Shown: piece by piece, positions 7,987-16,919 of the stretch | How the letters are laid out: each line of letters begins with the position of its first letter | Numbering within the stretch: position 1 is the first letter of the stretch | Assembly: GCA_944320015.1 (NCBI GenBank) | Contig: CALUFO010000006.1 | Location: forward strand, 62,001-126,000 | Origin: an uncultured Barnesiella sp. | Lineage (GTDB): Bacteria > Bacteroidota > Bacteroidia > Bacteroidales > Barnesiellaceae | DNA length: 64,000 nucleotides | Direction: 5' to 3' | Translations under genes and position numbers: made by a program | Notes under the pieces: generated by a model | Told to the model about the DNA's origin: nothing | Databases searched by the model: none | Seen by the model: only the letters and a program-made list of their open reading frames with translations

Positions 7987-9168
7987 TTAGGAGTAGATTT
8001 CGATACTTGCCCGGTATCGACTGTGAGGAAATACAGGGGTAAGCGCAAAGTATCCCGATCGGAATTTTCCGTCGATTATTTGTATGGGATATTGGGCTTG
8101 TCGGGCGATATGGTCGTGGTAGAGTTCTCCCGCCTTGGGAAAGTAATCTACTCGGTAGATACCTCTTTTACCCGGTTCCAGAAATCGGTCGGCGATTTTA
8201 CGGGCGACCATGCCCATGTTCATGCGTAGGTTTATTTCTACGAAAGGGTGTAGGCGCACGATTCCTTGGGAATCGCGGTAAGTCATCATATCTATCCCGA
8301 AGTAGCCGGTGTAGTGCGGGGCGACGTGTGTGGTGAAAAACTCGGTGAGCGCTTGTTTTACGGCTGTGATAATTTCCATTCCCACGGCATCGGCCAATTC
8401 TTTTTCCAATGACTCGTTGTCGGCCAGCCGGTTTTCTTTGTAGGCGCCGTGACTGTCGGTGAGAAACGAGGAGTATCCGGCAAACACTGCCCGGGAGCCG
8501 TCGCTGAAAAACTCCATAGCCCAGTCGTCTATTTTGTCGTAGACCGGTTCGCCCATCAATACGCCTTGTTTTTGCAAGGCTCCGTTGCTCCATTGTGCGA
8601 GAGCGGTATCGTATCCGTAGAGGTTCCAATACAGCCCCCGTCCGCTGCCCGACCACGGGGCTTTCAGCACTTTGCGTTCGTCCTGTTCGGTGAAGGCTCT
8701 CACCTCGTCGGGGGTATGCAGCTCTACCGGTAATCGAGGGAAAGGATAGTCGATTTGTTCGCCAAGGAAACGTCCCGCCTCGGCGGCGAATTGGCGGTGA
8801 GAAAGTCGGCGCAGGGTGTCGCATTGTTGTGCGGACGGGAGTAGCGAAGAGTCGATACCGGCCAATCGTAGCCGCTTGGCCAAATCGCGGTTCCAGCCCC
8901 ATACATTCACTTGCTTGATCATAGCGCTGTCTATCTGTCGGGGGGCGACGGTATGAACCTGCAATCCCAAAGGGGCTATCGCATGGAGAAAATCGGCAGG
9001 CGCTTTGTCGGGTGAGACGATGTATATTGGTGCGTTATAGTCGGCATACCAGAGGGGGAGGAGAGCCAACTCTCTCCCGATAAGTTGCGCTGCCGGAGGC
9101 GGGGTGTAGTTCTCTCCGCCAAATGCTATGGCCAAATCGTTTTCGGGATTGAACAGGTAAAGGTTCAC
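7987..9168 (-). CDS. ATP-grasp-like protein of unknown substrate
   Basis: A 393-residue cytosolic protein opening MNLYLFNPENDLAIA from a GTG codon at 9168. I do not recognise a named family, but two features recall the ATP-grasp fold: VLKAPWSGSGRGL around residue 168, like the nucleotide-binding lysine plus glycine-rich loop, and VEINLRMNMG around residue 310, like the metal-binding ExN motif. A YFGIDMMTY stretch before it fits the core strand. ATP-grasp enzymes join a carboxylate to an amine or thiol through an acyl phosphate. The gene is monocistronic and driven by copy 4 of the dispersed promoter repeat. The fold call is an inference from these motifs. Confidence 0.65.
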   Translation of the reverse strand: MNLYLFNPENDLAIAFGGENYTPPPAAQLIGRELALLPLWYADYNAPIYIVSPDKAPADFLHAIAPLGLQVHTVAPRQIDSAMIKQVNVWGWNRDLAKRLRLAGIDSSLLPSAQQCDTLRRLSHRQFAAEAGRFLGEQIDYPFPRLPVELHTPDEVRAFTEQDERKVLKAPWSGSGRGLYWNLYGYDTALAQWSNGALQKQGVLMGEPVYDKIDDWAMEFFSDGSRAVFAGYSSFLTDSHGAYKENRLADNESLEKELADAVGMEIITAVKQALTEFFTTHVAPHYTGYFGIDMMTYRDSQGIVRLHPFVEINLRMNMGMVARKIADRFLEPGKRGIYRVDYFPKAGELYHDHIARQAQYPIQIIDGKFRSGYFALTPVFPHSRYRASIEIYS

Positions 9169-9187
9169 GTCGCACGGTTTTTAGGAG

Positions 9188-9238
9188 GCAAATATAGCGA
9201 AAGGTGTGTGCAGAGGCAAATGAAAACTGAGTTTTGAA
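9188..9238 (-). repeat. Dispersed promoter-bearing repeat, copy 4
   Basis: On the minus strand the segment runs GTTTTCATTTGCCTCTGCAC, then ACACCTTTCGC and the -7 box TATATTTG (9189-9196), about 20 nt before the GTG at 9168. It aligns with the right-hand ~50 bp of copies 1-3. Confidence 0.7.
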
Positions 9239-9577
9239 ATTTGATTTAGTCGAATCGCTGGTTAAATTACTCTGGACATGGAGGCCGGAGAGAGTGATAT
9301 AAAGAATTTGCTTGTTTTGTGTATAACCGGTATTTTATAAATTGAAGAGATGTCGGGGGGATAGAAAACCGCACTTATTTGATTATATGCAGGGGTATGT
9401 CTCATAATTCCCTTTTTGGAGGGCATAAGAGTTGAAGTTGCGACTTGTTTTTGGGGGCAGAGCAAAATGCCACGAATGTGGAGTTGTAGATGTTAGATTT
9501 TGTTCAATATTGTATGTTTCTGAATAAATTATAAAAAAATATATGTGTTATGGTTGCAATTTGTAAAAACAATATTG
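9239..9577. other. Intergenic stretch with nothing recognised
   Basis: AT-rich, no ORF with recognisable motifs and no strong hairpin. It separates the ATP-grasp gene promoter from the promoter of the modular secreted proteins. Confidence 0.5.
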
Positions 9578-9585
9578 TATATTTG
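9578..9585 (+). promoter_or_regulatory. -7 promoter box of the two-gene secreted-protein operon
   Basis: TATATTTG with TTG at 9554-9556, a 21-nt spacing that fits the Bacteroidota consensus. The leader to the ATG at 9710 is about 118 nt. Confidence 0.6.
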
Positions 9586-9709
9586 TATGATGTAAAGTTT
9601 CGATAGTGCGGAGTCAAGGCTGTTTTCCTCCTTGGGGCTGTCTGTTGTCGGGAGGCGGTGTGAAACCCGAATTGCATGTCGAAACTAAATAAACTAAAAT
9701 AGAATAGCT

Positions 9710-12568
9710 ATGAGAAAAATTACTACTGCTGTTTCTCTTTTCTGTTGTTTTTCGATGGGGTGGGCGCAGTCTGTCCCTCCATGCACGTTGGAAATAACCG
9801 ATGCCGAAGCCTTTGGCGAGTGGACTGTTATCGACGCTAATAGCGATGTCAGTCCCAATACATGGATATATAACGATGCCGACGCCTTGTATCCGCAGGA
9901 TATGAGCAATGCGGCCGACGACTGGATTGTTTCGCCAGCGGTTTCCCTCGAAGCGGGGAAAGCCTACGAAGTATCGGCTTATGTGAAGCACGATGGTTAT
10001 ATGTTTGATGAACAACGGATAGAGTTGAAAGTGGGTAATGCTCCTACCGTAGAGGCGATGACTGCCGAAATTTTCCGTAACGAATCATTCAGTAGTTTTT
10101 TGTATTCCGAGGAATCGGGCACATTCTCCCCGATAGAGAGCGGGGTGTATTATATAGGGCTCCATTGTTATAGCGCTTCCTGTATGGGCGATCTTTATTT
10201 CCAAAAGATTGTTATCGAGGAGGCTGCCGTTTATCCGGCTCAGGTATCCGACCTTTCTGCCTCGGCGGGAGAAAAAGGTGTGCTTGCGGCGACGCTTTCG
10301 TGGACATGGCCTTCGACCGACCATTTGGGCGGCTCCTTGTCGAATCTGTCGGGGGCGAAGATATACCGAGAGTCCGATTTGATTGCCACGCTCGACACGG
10401 CAACCGTGGGCGGAAAGGCTGTGTGGACCGATAGCGGTATCGAGGAGGCCGGCAAATATACCTATGAGGTGGTTGCCTACAATACTTTTGGCGATGCCCA
10501 AGGTGCTGCGGCTTCCGTTACTTCGTCGTGGGTTGGCAACGATACGCCCGCGGCGGTGACCGAATTGACGGCGACAGCCGATGGCGAGACGGTACGACTC
10601 ACGTTTACGCCGCCGACGGAAGGAGAGAATGGTGGATATATCGATGTCGATGCGCTCTCCTATGAAATCGAACGCACGCCGGGCGGCATTCTCGAAGAGA
10701 GTTTCTCGGGCGCACTGCCTTATGTCGACAATATTACCGAGCTGGGTAGTTATGTCTACACGGTGACCGCTTTGTTTAATGGAGAACGGGGCGAATCGGC
10801 CGAATCGAACAAAGTCGTGGCGGGTGGCGCAGTGGATGTGCCGTATAGCGAGAGTTTCGACACCGAGTCGTCGCTCGACTTGTTTACGATTATCAATGCC
10901 AATCATGATGGCTCGACATGGAAGTATTACTCATCAGAGAAATCGGTACAGTTCTGGGGTGGCGATGATGCCAATGAGTGGCTTATCCTGCCCAAACTGA
11001 ATTTGGTAGCCGGGAAGAATTATAAGTTGCTGTTCAAAACCGGGCTTGAAAACGCGGCGACGGAGAAGCATTATAAGGATTTGCGAGTAACCATTGGCCA
11101 AGCCGCCACAGCCGAGGCTCAAACCACGCAATTGTTCCAAGAAACGATTCAATCGGCTTTGATGGACGAGAAAGAGGTTGTCTTTTCGGTGCCCGAGTCG
11201 GGAGGATATTATATCGGATTCCATTGTTATGGGAATACCAGTTACTACGCTATTTTCATCGACGACATATCGGTCGATGAAACCGAAGTCGTTCCGGCGG
11301 AGGTTTCCGATCTTGCGGTGATTCCCGGAGAAAAAGGGGCGTTGTCGGCCGAAGTTACATGGACCAACCCGTCGCTTTCGGCGGCAGGTACACCATTGCC
11401 GGCGTTGACCAAGGTGGAATTGTACCGGGGCGAAGAACTCATCTATACTCACGACGCTCCTGAATTGGGCGGCTCGGAGCGAGTGTCCGACGAGAATATT
11501 CCCGCGGCGGGCAAGTATGAGTATAAGGTCGTGGGCTATACCGACGGTAATGCCGGCAAAGCCGCAGTTGTGGAGTCGTCGTGGATAGGAAACGATACAC
11601 CTCGGGCGGTGACCAATGTGGTTTTATCCACGGTAGAAGGAAAGCCCCAACTCACGTTTAGGGCTCCGGCAGGAGGTGTGAACGACGGTTATATCGATAT
11701 TGAAGGGTTGAGATACCGGATTGTGCGCAACCCGGGAGAAGAAGTGTTGACCGAAAATCTGGCTGACACGGTTTATATCGATGAGGACGAACTTGCGTTG
11801 GCTATGTACAGTTACACGGTAACTGCCCTGTGTGGCGAGTTGGAGAGCGAGGTCGTCGTCTCGAATGCGATGAAATTTGGCGAGGCGTTATCTCTGCCCT
11901 ATGAGACCGAAATGGAGACATCGGCCGAGATGGATTTGTGGACTGTTGTCGATGCCAATAAAGATGGCCGGAGTTGGGAGTATGACGAGGACGACCACGA
12001 AATGGCCTATACGGCCTATTTTGCCGCCGACGATTGGTTGTTCACGCCGCCGTTCAAGGCCACCGAAGGTTCGCACACGCTTTCGTTCCGAGTTCGGGCG
12101 TATAGCTATCGTTATCCCGAGTCGATGGAAGTAACATTGAGTCGCGACACTGTGCCCGGTGAATCACAGCAGGTTATCGATTCGTATGCCGAGATAAATT
12201 CGGCATTGGCCGATTTGTACACGGTCGATTTCGAGGTGCCCTCGGAAGGTGTGTGGTATGTAGGATTCCATGTGACGACCGAAGATTCGTGGGGGCTGTA
12301 TATAAGCGCATGCTCGATTATCAGCAATGTGATTTCGGGCATCGACGAAAAGCCTCTTGGCGGGAAACTCTATTTCGATCGAGACCGTGAGGCGCTGATA
12401 TTGGGTGAGACCGGCGATGTGCAAGTGGTGAGCTCCGCGGGGACGACGGTGGTTGTTCGTCGACAGGCAAGCGGGCAGCTCGATTTGTCCCAACTCCCGG
12501 CAGGACTTTATATCGCCCGGTTCAGAACGGTCGGTGGAGAGACATATCAAGTGAAGTTTGTTAAATAA
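9710..12568 (+). CDS. Large modular secreted protein: three choice-of-anchor-J modules, four Fn3-like domains, sorting tail
   Basis: A 952-residue exported protein with a signal peptide ending near MGWAQ (residue 20). It is built of a repeated unit of about 350 residues. A jelly-roll (choice-of-anchor J/cleaved-adhesin type) domain, recognised by the pattern (T/L)xxDANxDG..W, ADDWI/L, GxxYIGxHCY, occurs at about 25-165, 375-525 and 735-875. Pairs of fibronectin-III-like domains (PAQVSDLSA.., SSWVGNDTPAAVTEL..) lie between them at 170-365 and 530-725. The last ~70 residues (VQVVSSAGTTVVV.., LDLSQLPAGLYIARF) form a T9SS type A-like sorting domain. The protein should be carried to the cell surface. 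Such J modules are typical of surface adhesins and proteases of this phylum; no catalytic domain is seen, so an adhesive or binding role is inferred. Confidence 0.8.
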   Translation: MRKITTAVSLFCCFSMGWAQSVPPCTLEITDAEAFGEWTVIDANSDVSPNTWIYNDADALYPQDMSNAADDWIVSPAVSLEAGKAYEVSAYVKHDGYMFDEQRIELKVGNAPTVEAMTAEIFRNESFSSFLYSEESGTFSPIESGVYYIGLHCYSASCMGDLYFQKIVIEEAAVYPAQVSDLSASAGEKGVLAATLSWTWPSTDHLGGSLSNLSGAKIYRESDLIATLDTATVGGKAVWTDSGIEEAGKYTYEVVAYNTFGDAQGAAASVTSSWVGNDTPAAVTELTATADGETVRLTFTPPTEGENGGYIDVDALSYEIERTPGGILEESFSGALPYVDNITELGSYVYTVTALFNGERGESAESNKVVAGGAVDVPYSESFDTESSLDLFTIINANHDGSTWKYYSSEKSVQFWGGDDANEWLILPKLNLVAGKNYKLLFKTGLENAATEKHYKDLRVTIGQAATAEAQTTQLFQETIQSALMDEKEVVFSVPESGGYYIGFHCYGNTSYYAIFIDDISVDETEVVPAEVSDLAVIPGEKGALSAEVTWTNPSLSAAGTPLPALTKVELYRGEELIYTHDAPELGGSERVSDENIPAAGKYEYKVVGYTDGNAGKAAVVESSWIGNDTPRAVTNVVLSTVEGKPQLTFRAPAGGVNDGYIDIEGLRYRIVRNPGEEVLTENLADTVYIDEDELALAMYSYTVTALCGELESEVVVSNAMKFGEALSLPYETEMETSAEMDLWTVVDANKDGRSWEYDEDDHEMAYTAYFAADDWLFTPPFKATEGSHTLSFRVRAYSYRYPESMEVTLSRDTVPGESQQVIDSYAEINSALADLYTVDFEVPSEGVWYVGFHVTTEDSWGLYISACSIISNVISGIDEKPLGGKLYFDRDREALILGETGDVQVVSSAGTTVVVRRQASGQLDLSQLPAGLYIARFRTVGGETYQVKFVK

Positions 12569-12577
12569 AAATAGGAT

Positions 12578-14914
12578 ATGAGCAGATTTATTTTGAACCT
12601 AATCTTAACTGCCGTGCTTTTGTCGGCTATGTCGATAAGCGCGCAGCAACCGGTGAACGAGCGCGTTCACGACAAGGTTGCGAATACAGAGGCTCCCCGT
12701 ATCCAGTTTGCCGGGAAGCAGCAAAGTGCCAATCTGTTCCGTTCGCCGGCGGCAAGCGTGACGGCCGATTTCAGTTGCCAAAGCGCAGGTAGCGCCGTGA
12801 CGGTGTGGGAAGAGGATTTTGACGACGGCGCCACGGGGTGGACCTTGGACAGTCCCGATGAGTTTTCGTGGAGTATGATCACGCAAACCGGCGACAGGGC
12901 TTTCTCGGTATATGACCCTGATGATGTGCAGTCGTTGTATATCGAAGGTCCGATAAGGATTTATGAACGGGGTATCGCCACAGCCACGAGTCCCGAGATT
13001 GAGGTACCGGCCAATGCCATGTTGAAAGGGTACATCGGGTTCACTCAAAATTATGACGATTATTGCCGCCTGCAAATATCGGTCTCGACCGATGCTTTTG
13101 TCACCTCGGAACAGCTTTGGAACAGTGGCGATGAAACGGGCGAAAAGCCGTGGCGTTGGCACGAATTTTCGGTTTCGTTGGAGAAGTATGCCGGGCAGAC
13201 GGTACAAATCCGATTCACCTATGGCCCGGGGAAAGGCGATTCGCTGGGCGGTTATATGGGCGATTTTACCATCGACGGCTTGGTGTTGACCGGTGTGTCG
13301 GCGGTAGAGCAAGTCGAGGTCGCCACGGGCGAGGAAATCGCATTTGCCGATTTGTCCACAGGCTCGCCCACGGCATGGCAATGGTCGTTCCCGGGAGGGA
13401 CACCGGCGACTTCGACCGAGCAGAATCCCCGAGTGTACTATACCCGTGACGGAGTTTACGATGTTACATTGACCGTAAGCAACGCCGACGGTAGCGACAC
13501 CAAAACCCGTACCGAATTTGTGAAGGTAGTCGGCGCGGCTCCGGTAGCCCGCATATTGCCGCCCGCCACATTCCGGTATTACGACACGCGCTTGCCTATG
13601 GTTGCTCCGTTGGTAGGGGTGCAATACCGCGACAATTCGACCAATTATCCCACGTCGTGGGAATGGTCGTTCGATGGTGTCAGCCCCGAACCTTATGTCT
13701 TGACCACATCGCAAGAGCAAAATCCGGTGGTGGGTTACAATTACAGGCACAAACAGGGCGTGGCTCTCGAAGTGGCTAATGAGCACGGCGAATCGAGCGA
13801 TACGATAGAGGTTTCGGTCGAGTATGACGGATTGATTACCAACTTCGAGCCGGGCGATGTAGCCACGACTTTCGATATGGAAGATTGGGGTACTTTCCCC
13901 GGGACGAATACGATAAACATCACGGCCTACGCCGAGAAGTTCTCCAAACCATCTCGTCCTATTCTTGTTTTCGGGGCTTATGTTTGTTTCGTAACCGCCT
14001 CGGCAACGAGTCTGACCGACCAGATAGCCGATGTGGGTGTGCATCTGTACACCAGTGAGAACGGTTTGCCGGGCAAGAAACTAGACTCGATGTGGTGGCG
14101 CGTGTTTGAATTGAATACTTCTTCGGGCGGATCGTTGGTGGCAACGGATTTTGAGTTCAATCCTACGGTAATCGACGATGAGTTTTTTATCGTGGTGGAC
14201 GGTATTCCCGAGAAGAATGACAGTGTGGATGTGTCGTTTGCCATGGCCGGCTTCCGTGATCACGGCAATACGGCCTATATGTTGAAGGACGACGAGTGGA
14301 TCGAGGTGAGCTCGTATTTCCCTGCGGGTGCCAATCACACTTCCTATGCAATATTCCCGTCGATAGTCCATTCGGTCATGTCGCCTCTGCCGGTCGATCG
14401 TGGTCCGTTGGTCGTGGGCAAAGAGGCCGGAATGAGCGAATATCCTTTCTTCTCGATATACGGCTATCAGACGCCTATCCGAAGCGATGCCGAATGGTGT
14501 CGGGTGGAAGGCCGTCCCAACGGGCTGACATTGGATACGCTACAGATTTCTTACGACAGGTTGCCCGACGGCATCGAGGAGCGTGTGGCCACATTGACGC
14601 TTACCGACAGCATTTCGACCTACGAAATTCAAGTGATCCAGAACATGAACGGAGCCAGTGCGATAACTCGTGTCGCCAGCGAGCGGGCTTCGATTTATCC
14701 TACAATCTTCGACAATGAGTTCACTGTGCGGGTTCCCGAGAATACCCATAGTATCTCGGTGTTGGACGGGAATGGCCGTGTGTTGTATCAACAACCGGTC
14801 GCGCCGGCAGCCCGTGAAGTGCGGGTCGACGCATCGGCTTGGACGCAGGGAACATACTTTGTCAGGGTGGTTCGGGAGAACGAGGCCACGGTGATTCGCG
14901 GCATGAAGAGGTAG
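12578..14914 (+). CDS. Secreted multidomain protein with jelly-roll, two PKD, BACON-like and sorting domains
   Basis: A 778-residue exported protein; the signal peptide ends near SISAQQ (residue 23). Domains in order: a jelly-roll J-type domain (EEDFDDGATGWTLD to GYMGDFTIDG, about 68-235), PKD 1 (FADLSTGSPTAWQWSFPGG, about 248-320), PKD 2 (YRDNSTNYPTSWEWSFDG, about 345-420), an unassigned beta-rich region (425-630), a BACON-like Ig domain (SDAEWCRVEG, ERVATLTL, YEIQVIQN, about 640-705), and a T9SS-like tail (IYPTIFDNEFTV to the end). It starts 9 nt after the previous gene and ends at a strong terminator, so the two form one operon. BACON domains commonly bind carbohydrate or mucin; a surface binding role is inferred. 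Confidence 0.8.
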   Translation: MSRFILNLILTAVLLSAMSISAQQPVNERVHDKVANTEAPRIQFAGKQQSANLFRSPAASVTADFSCQSAGSAVTVWEEDFDDGATGWTLDSPDEFSWSMITQTGDRAFSVYDPDDVQSLYIEGPIRIYERGIATATSPEIEVPANAMLKGYIGFTQNYDDYCRLQISVSTDAFVTSEQLWNSGDETGEKPWRWHEFSVSLEKYAGQTVQIRFTYGPGKGDSLGGYMGDFTIDGLVLTGVSAVEQVEVATGEEIAFADLSTGSPTAWQWSFPGGTPATSTEQNPRVYYTRDGVYDVTLTVSNADGSDTKTRTEFVKVVGAAPVARILPPATFRYYDTRLPMVAPLVGVQYRDNSTNYPTSWEWSFDGVSPEPYVLTTSQEQNPVVGYNYRHKQGVALEVANEHGESSDTIEVSVEYDGLITNFEPGDVATTFDMEDWGTFPGTNTINITAYAEKFSKPSRPILVFGAYVCFVTASATSLTDQIADVGVHLYTSENGLPGKKLDSMWWRVFELNTSSGGSLVATDFEFNPTVIDDEFFIVVDGIPEKNDSVDVSFAMAGFRDHGNTAYMLKDDEWIEVSSYFPAGANHTSYAIFPSIVHSVMSPLPVDRGPLVVGKEAGMSEYPFFSIYGYQTPIRSDAEWCRVEGRPNGLTLDTLQISYDRLPDGIEERVATLTLTDSISTYEIQVIQNMNGASAITRVASERASIYPTIFDNEFTVRVPENTHSISVLDGNGRVLYQQPVAPAAREVRVDASAWTQGTYFVRVVRENEATVIRGMKR

Positions 14915-14941
14915 TGTCGCTCACACAGATATAGCGATAGC

Positions 14942-14993
14942 CGAGTGTGGGGGAGATATTTCGAGAGAAGAGTTCCCCCACACTCGTTTTTTT
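14942..14993 (+). terminator. Strong rho-independent terminator after the secreted-protein operon
   Basis: A perfect 13-bp stem (CGAGTGTGGGGGA at 14942-14954 with TCCCCCACACTCG at 14974-14986), a 19-nt loop, then seven T. Confidence 0.9.
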
Positions 14994-14999
14994 AGGGAG

Positions 15000-15581
15000 T
15001 CAGAATTTTTTCAATTCGGTATAAAGCCGTTGTATGGGCAATCCCATTACATTGTAGTAACTGCCGTGCAGCCCGGTCACGCCTATATATCCTATCCATT
15101 CCTGCACGCCGTAGGCGCCGGCTTTGTCGAGAGGCCGGTAGGTCTCGACGTAGTAGTCGATTTCGTCGTCGTCGAGCGGAGCGAAATCGACCTCGGTCGA
15201 GACGGCGAAGGAGGTCTGTTTGTGCAGCGTAGTGAGCGTGACGCCGGTGATGACGGTATGAGTCTTGCCCGAGAGGGCCCACAGCATGGCTTTGGCGTCG
15301 GCCATATCGTGAGGCTTGCCGTAGACTTTCCCGTCGAGCCACACGATGGTGTCGGCGGTAATGAGCAGTGTGTCCTCTTTCATCAGATTCCGGTAGGCTG
15401 CTGCCTTTTCTTGTGAAATATAAAGGGGAATCTCTTCGCCCGAGAGGGAGGCGGGATACGATTCGTCCACTTCGGGAAGGGCTGTTACACGATATTCGAT
15501 ACCCAGCCCGGCCAGCAATTCGCGACGGCGTGGCGAGTTGCTGGCCAATAGAATTTCGTATTGTTTGAGATGCGACAGCAT
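15000..15581 (-). CDS. maf: Maf-family nucleotide pyrophosphatase
   Basis: A 193-residue cytosolic enzyme that hydrolyses non-canonical or surplus nucleoside triphosphates (YhdE/Maf type, dTTP/UTP and modified pyrimidines). The family signature ASNSPRRRELLAGLG is at residues 14-28, ADTIVWLDGKVYGKP at about 95-109, and AGAYGVQEWIG near the C-terminus. It is the last gene of a four-gene minus-strand operon, 20 nt after the KdsC-like gene. Length is normal for the family. Confidence 0.93.
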   Translation of the reverse strand: MLSHLKQYEILLASNSPRRRELLAGLGIEYRVTALPEVDESYPASLSGEEIPLYISQEKAAAYRNLMKEDTLLITADTIVWLDGKVYGKPHDMADAKAMLWALSGKTHTVITGVTLTTLHKQTSFAVSTEVDFAPLDDDEIDYYVETYRPLDKAGAYGVQEWIGYIGVTGLHGSYYNVMGLPIQRLYTELKKF

Positions 15582-15601
15582 GTTTATGACTTTTTAGAGA
15601 A

Positions 15602-16126
15602 TTACCACCCGAAGGCCGTTTTGTCGGCCATCCATTTGCCTTGTGCGCGCAGCACCTGCTCGATAATGTCGCGGCCGCAACCCTGTCCGCCGCAATAGGG
15701 CGAGATATAGCGGGCAATGTGTTTGATTTCGGGGGCGGCGTCGGCCGGGCAGGCGGGCAGTCCGGTCACTCGCATGACCTCGTAGTCGGGAATGTCGTCG
15801 CCCATGTACATCACCTCGTCGGCACTCAGGTTACACTCGGCAAGCCATTGCTCGAATATTTTGATTTTGACGGCGGCTCCCATATAGACGTGCGAGAGCC
15901 CCAAGCCCTCAAACCGTTTGCGCACCGCTACCGTGTTCCCACCGGTAATGATAGCGACGGGATAGCCCAGTTTGGCGGCCAGTTGCAGGGCATATCCGTC
16001 TTTGATGTTGATGACCCGCATGGGTTCACCCGAAGGGTGGAGTGGAATAGCGTTGGACGAAAGCACGCCGTCAACGTCGAAAGCAAAGGCTTTTATTCGA
16101 GAGAGGTCGAAATCGGTTCGGCTCAT
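15602..16126 (-). CDS. kdsC: HAD-III phosphatase, KdsC-like (KDO-8-phosphate phosphatase)
   Basis: A 174-residue class C0 HAD phosphatase lacking a cap, as in KdsC. Motif [12 protein letters not shown] is near residue 13, motif II ITGG near 60, a Lys-containing segment at [10 protein letters not shown], and motif [14 protein letters not shown] near 110. The C-terminal [14 protein letters not shown] corresponds to the KdsC tail (GGxGAVRE) with Cys-Gly replacing Ala-Val. Its role would be release of phosphate from 3-deoxy-manno-octulosonate-8-phosphate for lipid A core synthesis. It begins 3 nt after the stop of the upstream DUF2520 gene. Confidence 0.85.
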   Translation of the reverse strand: MSRTDFDLSRIKAFAFDVDGVLSSNAIPLHPSGEPMRVINIKDGYALQLAAKLGYPVAIITGGNTVAVRKRFEGLGLSHVYMGAAVKIKIFEQWLAECNLSADEVMYMGDDIPDYEVMRVTGLPACPADAAPEIKHIARYISPYCGGQGCGRDIIEQVLRAQGKWMADKTAFGW

Positions 16127-16129
16127 GGT

Positions 16130-16906
16130 TTAATCGTTTTTGGGGTTATGAGTTTCGTGAATGCTGCGGCTCATCAGGGTGTAAATATCCCGCATGAGTG
16201 GCTCGGAGAGCAGAGCTTTTTGTTTCTCTATGATGTTTTTGTCGTATCGGACAGCCGGTCCTGTTTGGGCTTCGGTCGGGGGCATTTGGGCTACTTTGGC
16301 CGCCGTCTCGCGAATGAGCGGCAACATCGATTCGAACGGAAGCCCGTGCTCTGCGAGGATTCGGTCGCATAGGGCATAGAGGTGGTTGGTGAAGTTGCAG
16401 GCAAATACGGCGGCTAAGTGGAGGTATTTGCGCTGTTCCGAATCGGCTCGATATACTTTGCCCGATACTTTGCCCGCCATGTCGCATAGCAGGAGGGCGT
16501 CGGCTTCGTTGTTCGCCTCGATAAAGACGGGGATTTCGTTGAAGTCGACCTCCCGCTCTTTGCTGAACGTCTGCATGGGATAGAGTACTCCATAGCGGTT
16601 TGTGAAGGGGCGGAACACCTCTTTGTCGACACTGCCTGCGGTGTGTACCCACAGCCCCCAGTTGGCGGGTATGCGGGGGAGCAACTCGGGCAGCGCCGAG
16701 TCTTTCACGGCAAAGACATATAAGTCGCCGTCGGCCGGCAAGTGGTCGATGACGGTCGTGTAGGGCACCCCGTTCAACCGTTCGCTCAACTGTCGAGCCG
16801 ACTCCTCGGTGCGGCTGAACACACAGGCGGGTGTCACTCCTTTTTTGTGCAAGGCAACCGCCAGTTGTGTAGCCAAGTTGCCGGCTCCGATGAGAATGAT
16901 TTTCAT
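16130..16906 (-). CDS. Rossmann-fold NAD(P)-binding protein with DUF2520
   Basis: A 258-residue protein with an N-terminal dinucleotide-binding fold (MKIILIGAGNLATQLAVAL, GxGxxA pattern) and a C-terminal helical DUF2520 domain (EQRKYLHLAAVFACNFTNHLYA). The arrangement resembles ketopantoate or 6-phosphogluconate-type dehydrogenases. No substrate has been assigned to the family as far as I know. The ATG at 16906 is chosen; an upstream TTG at 16933 would overlap the preceding gene and adds nothing conserved. Confidence 0.85.
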   Translation of the reverse strand: MKIILIGAGNLATQLAVALHKKGVTPACVFSRTEESARQLSERLNGVPYTTVIDHLPADGDLYVFAVKDSALPELLPRIPANWGLWVHTAGSVDKEVFRPFTNRYGVLYPMQTFSKEREVDFNEIPVFIEANNEADALLLCDMAGKVSGKVYRADSEQRKYLHLAAVFACNFTNHLYALCDRILAEHGLPFESMLPLIRETAAKVAQMPPTEAQTGPAVRYDKNIIEKQKALLSEPLMRDIYTLMSRSIHETHNPKND

Positions 16907-16919
16907 CTTGTTTTGTTCT

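Noticed and set aside
12605-14044. 479-codon minus-strand frame
   Set aside because: Antisense of the PKD/BACON secreted protein. It is rich in Arg, His and Gly with no recognisable domain.
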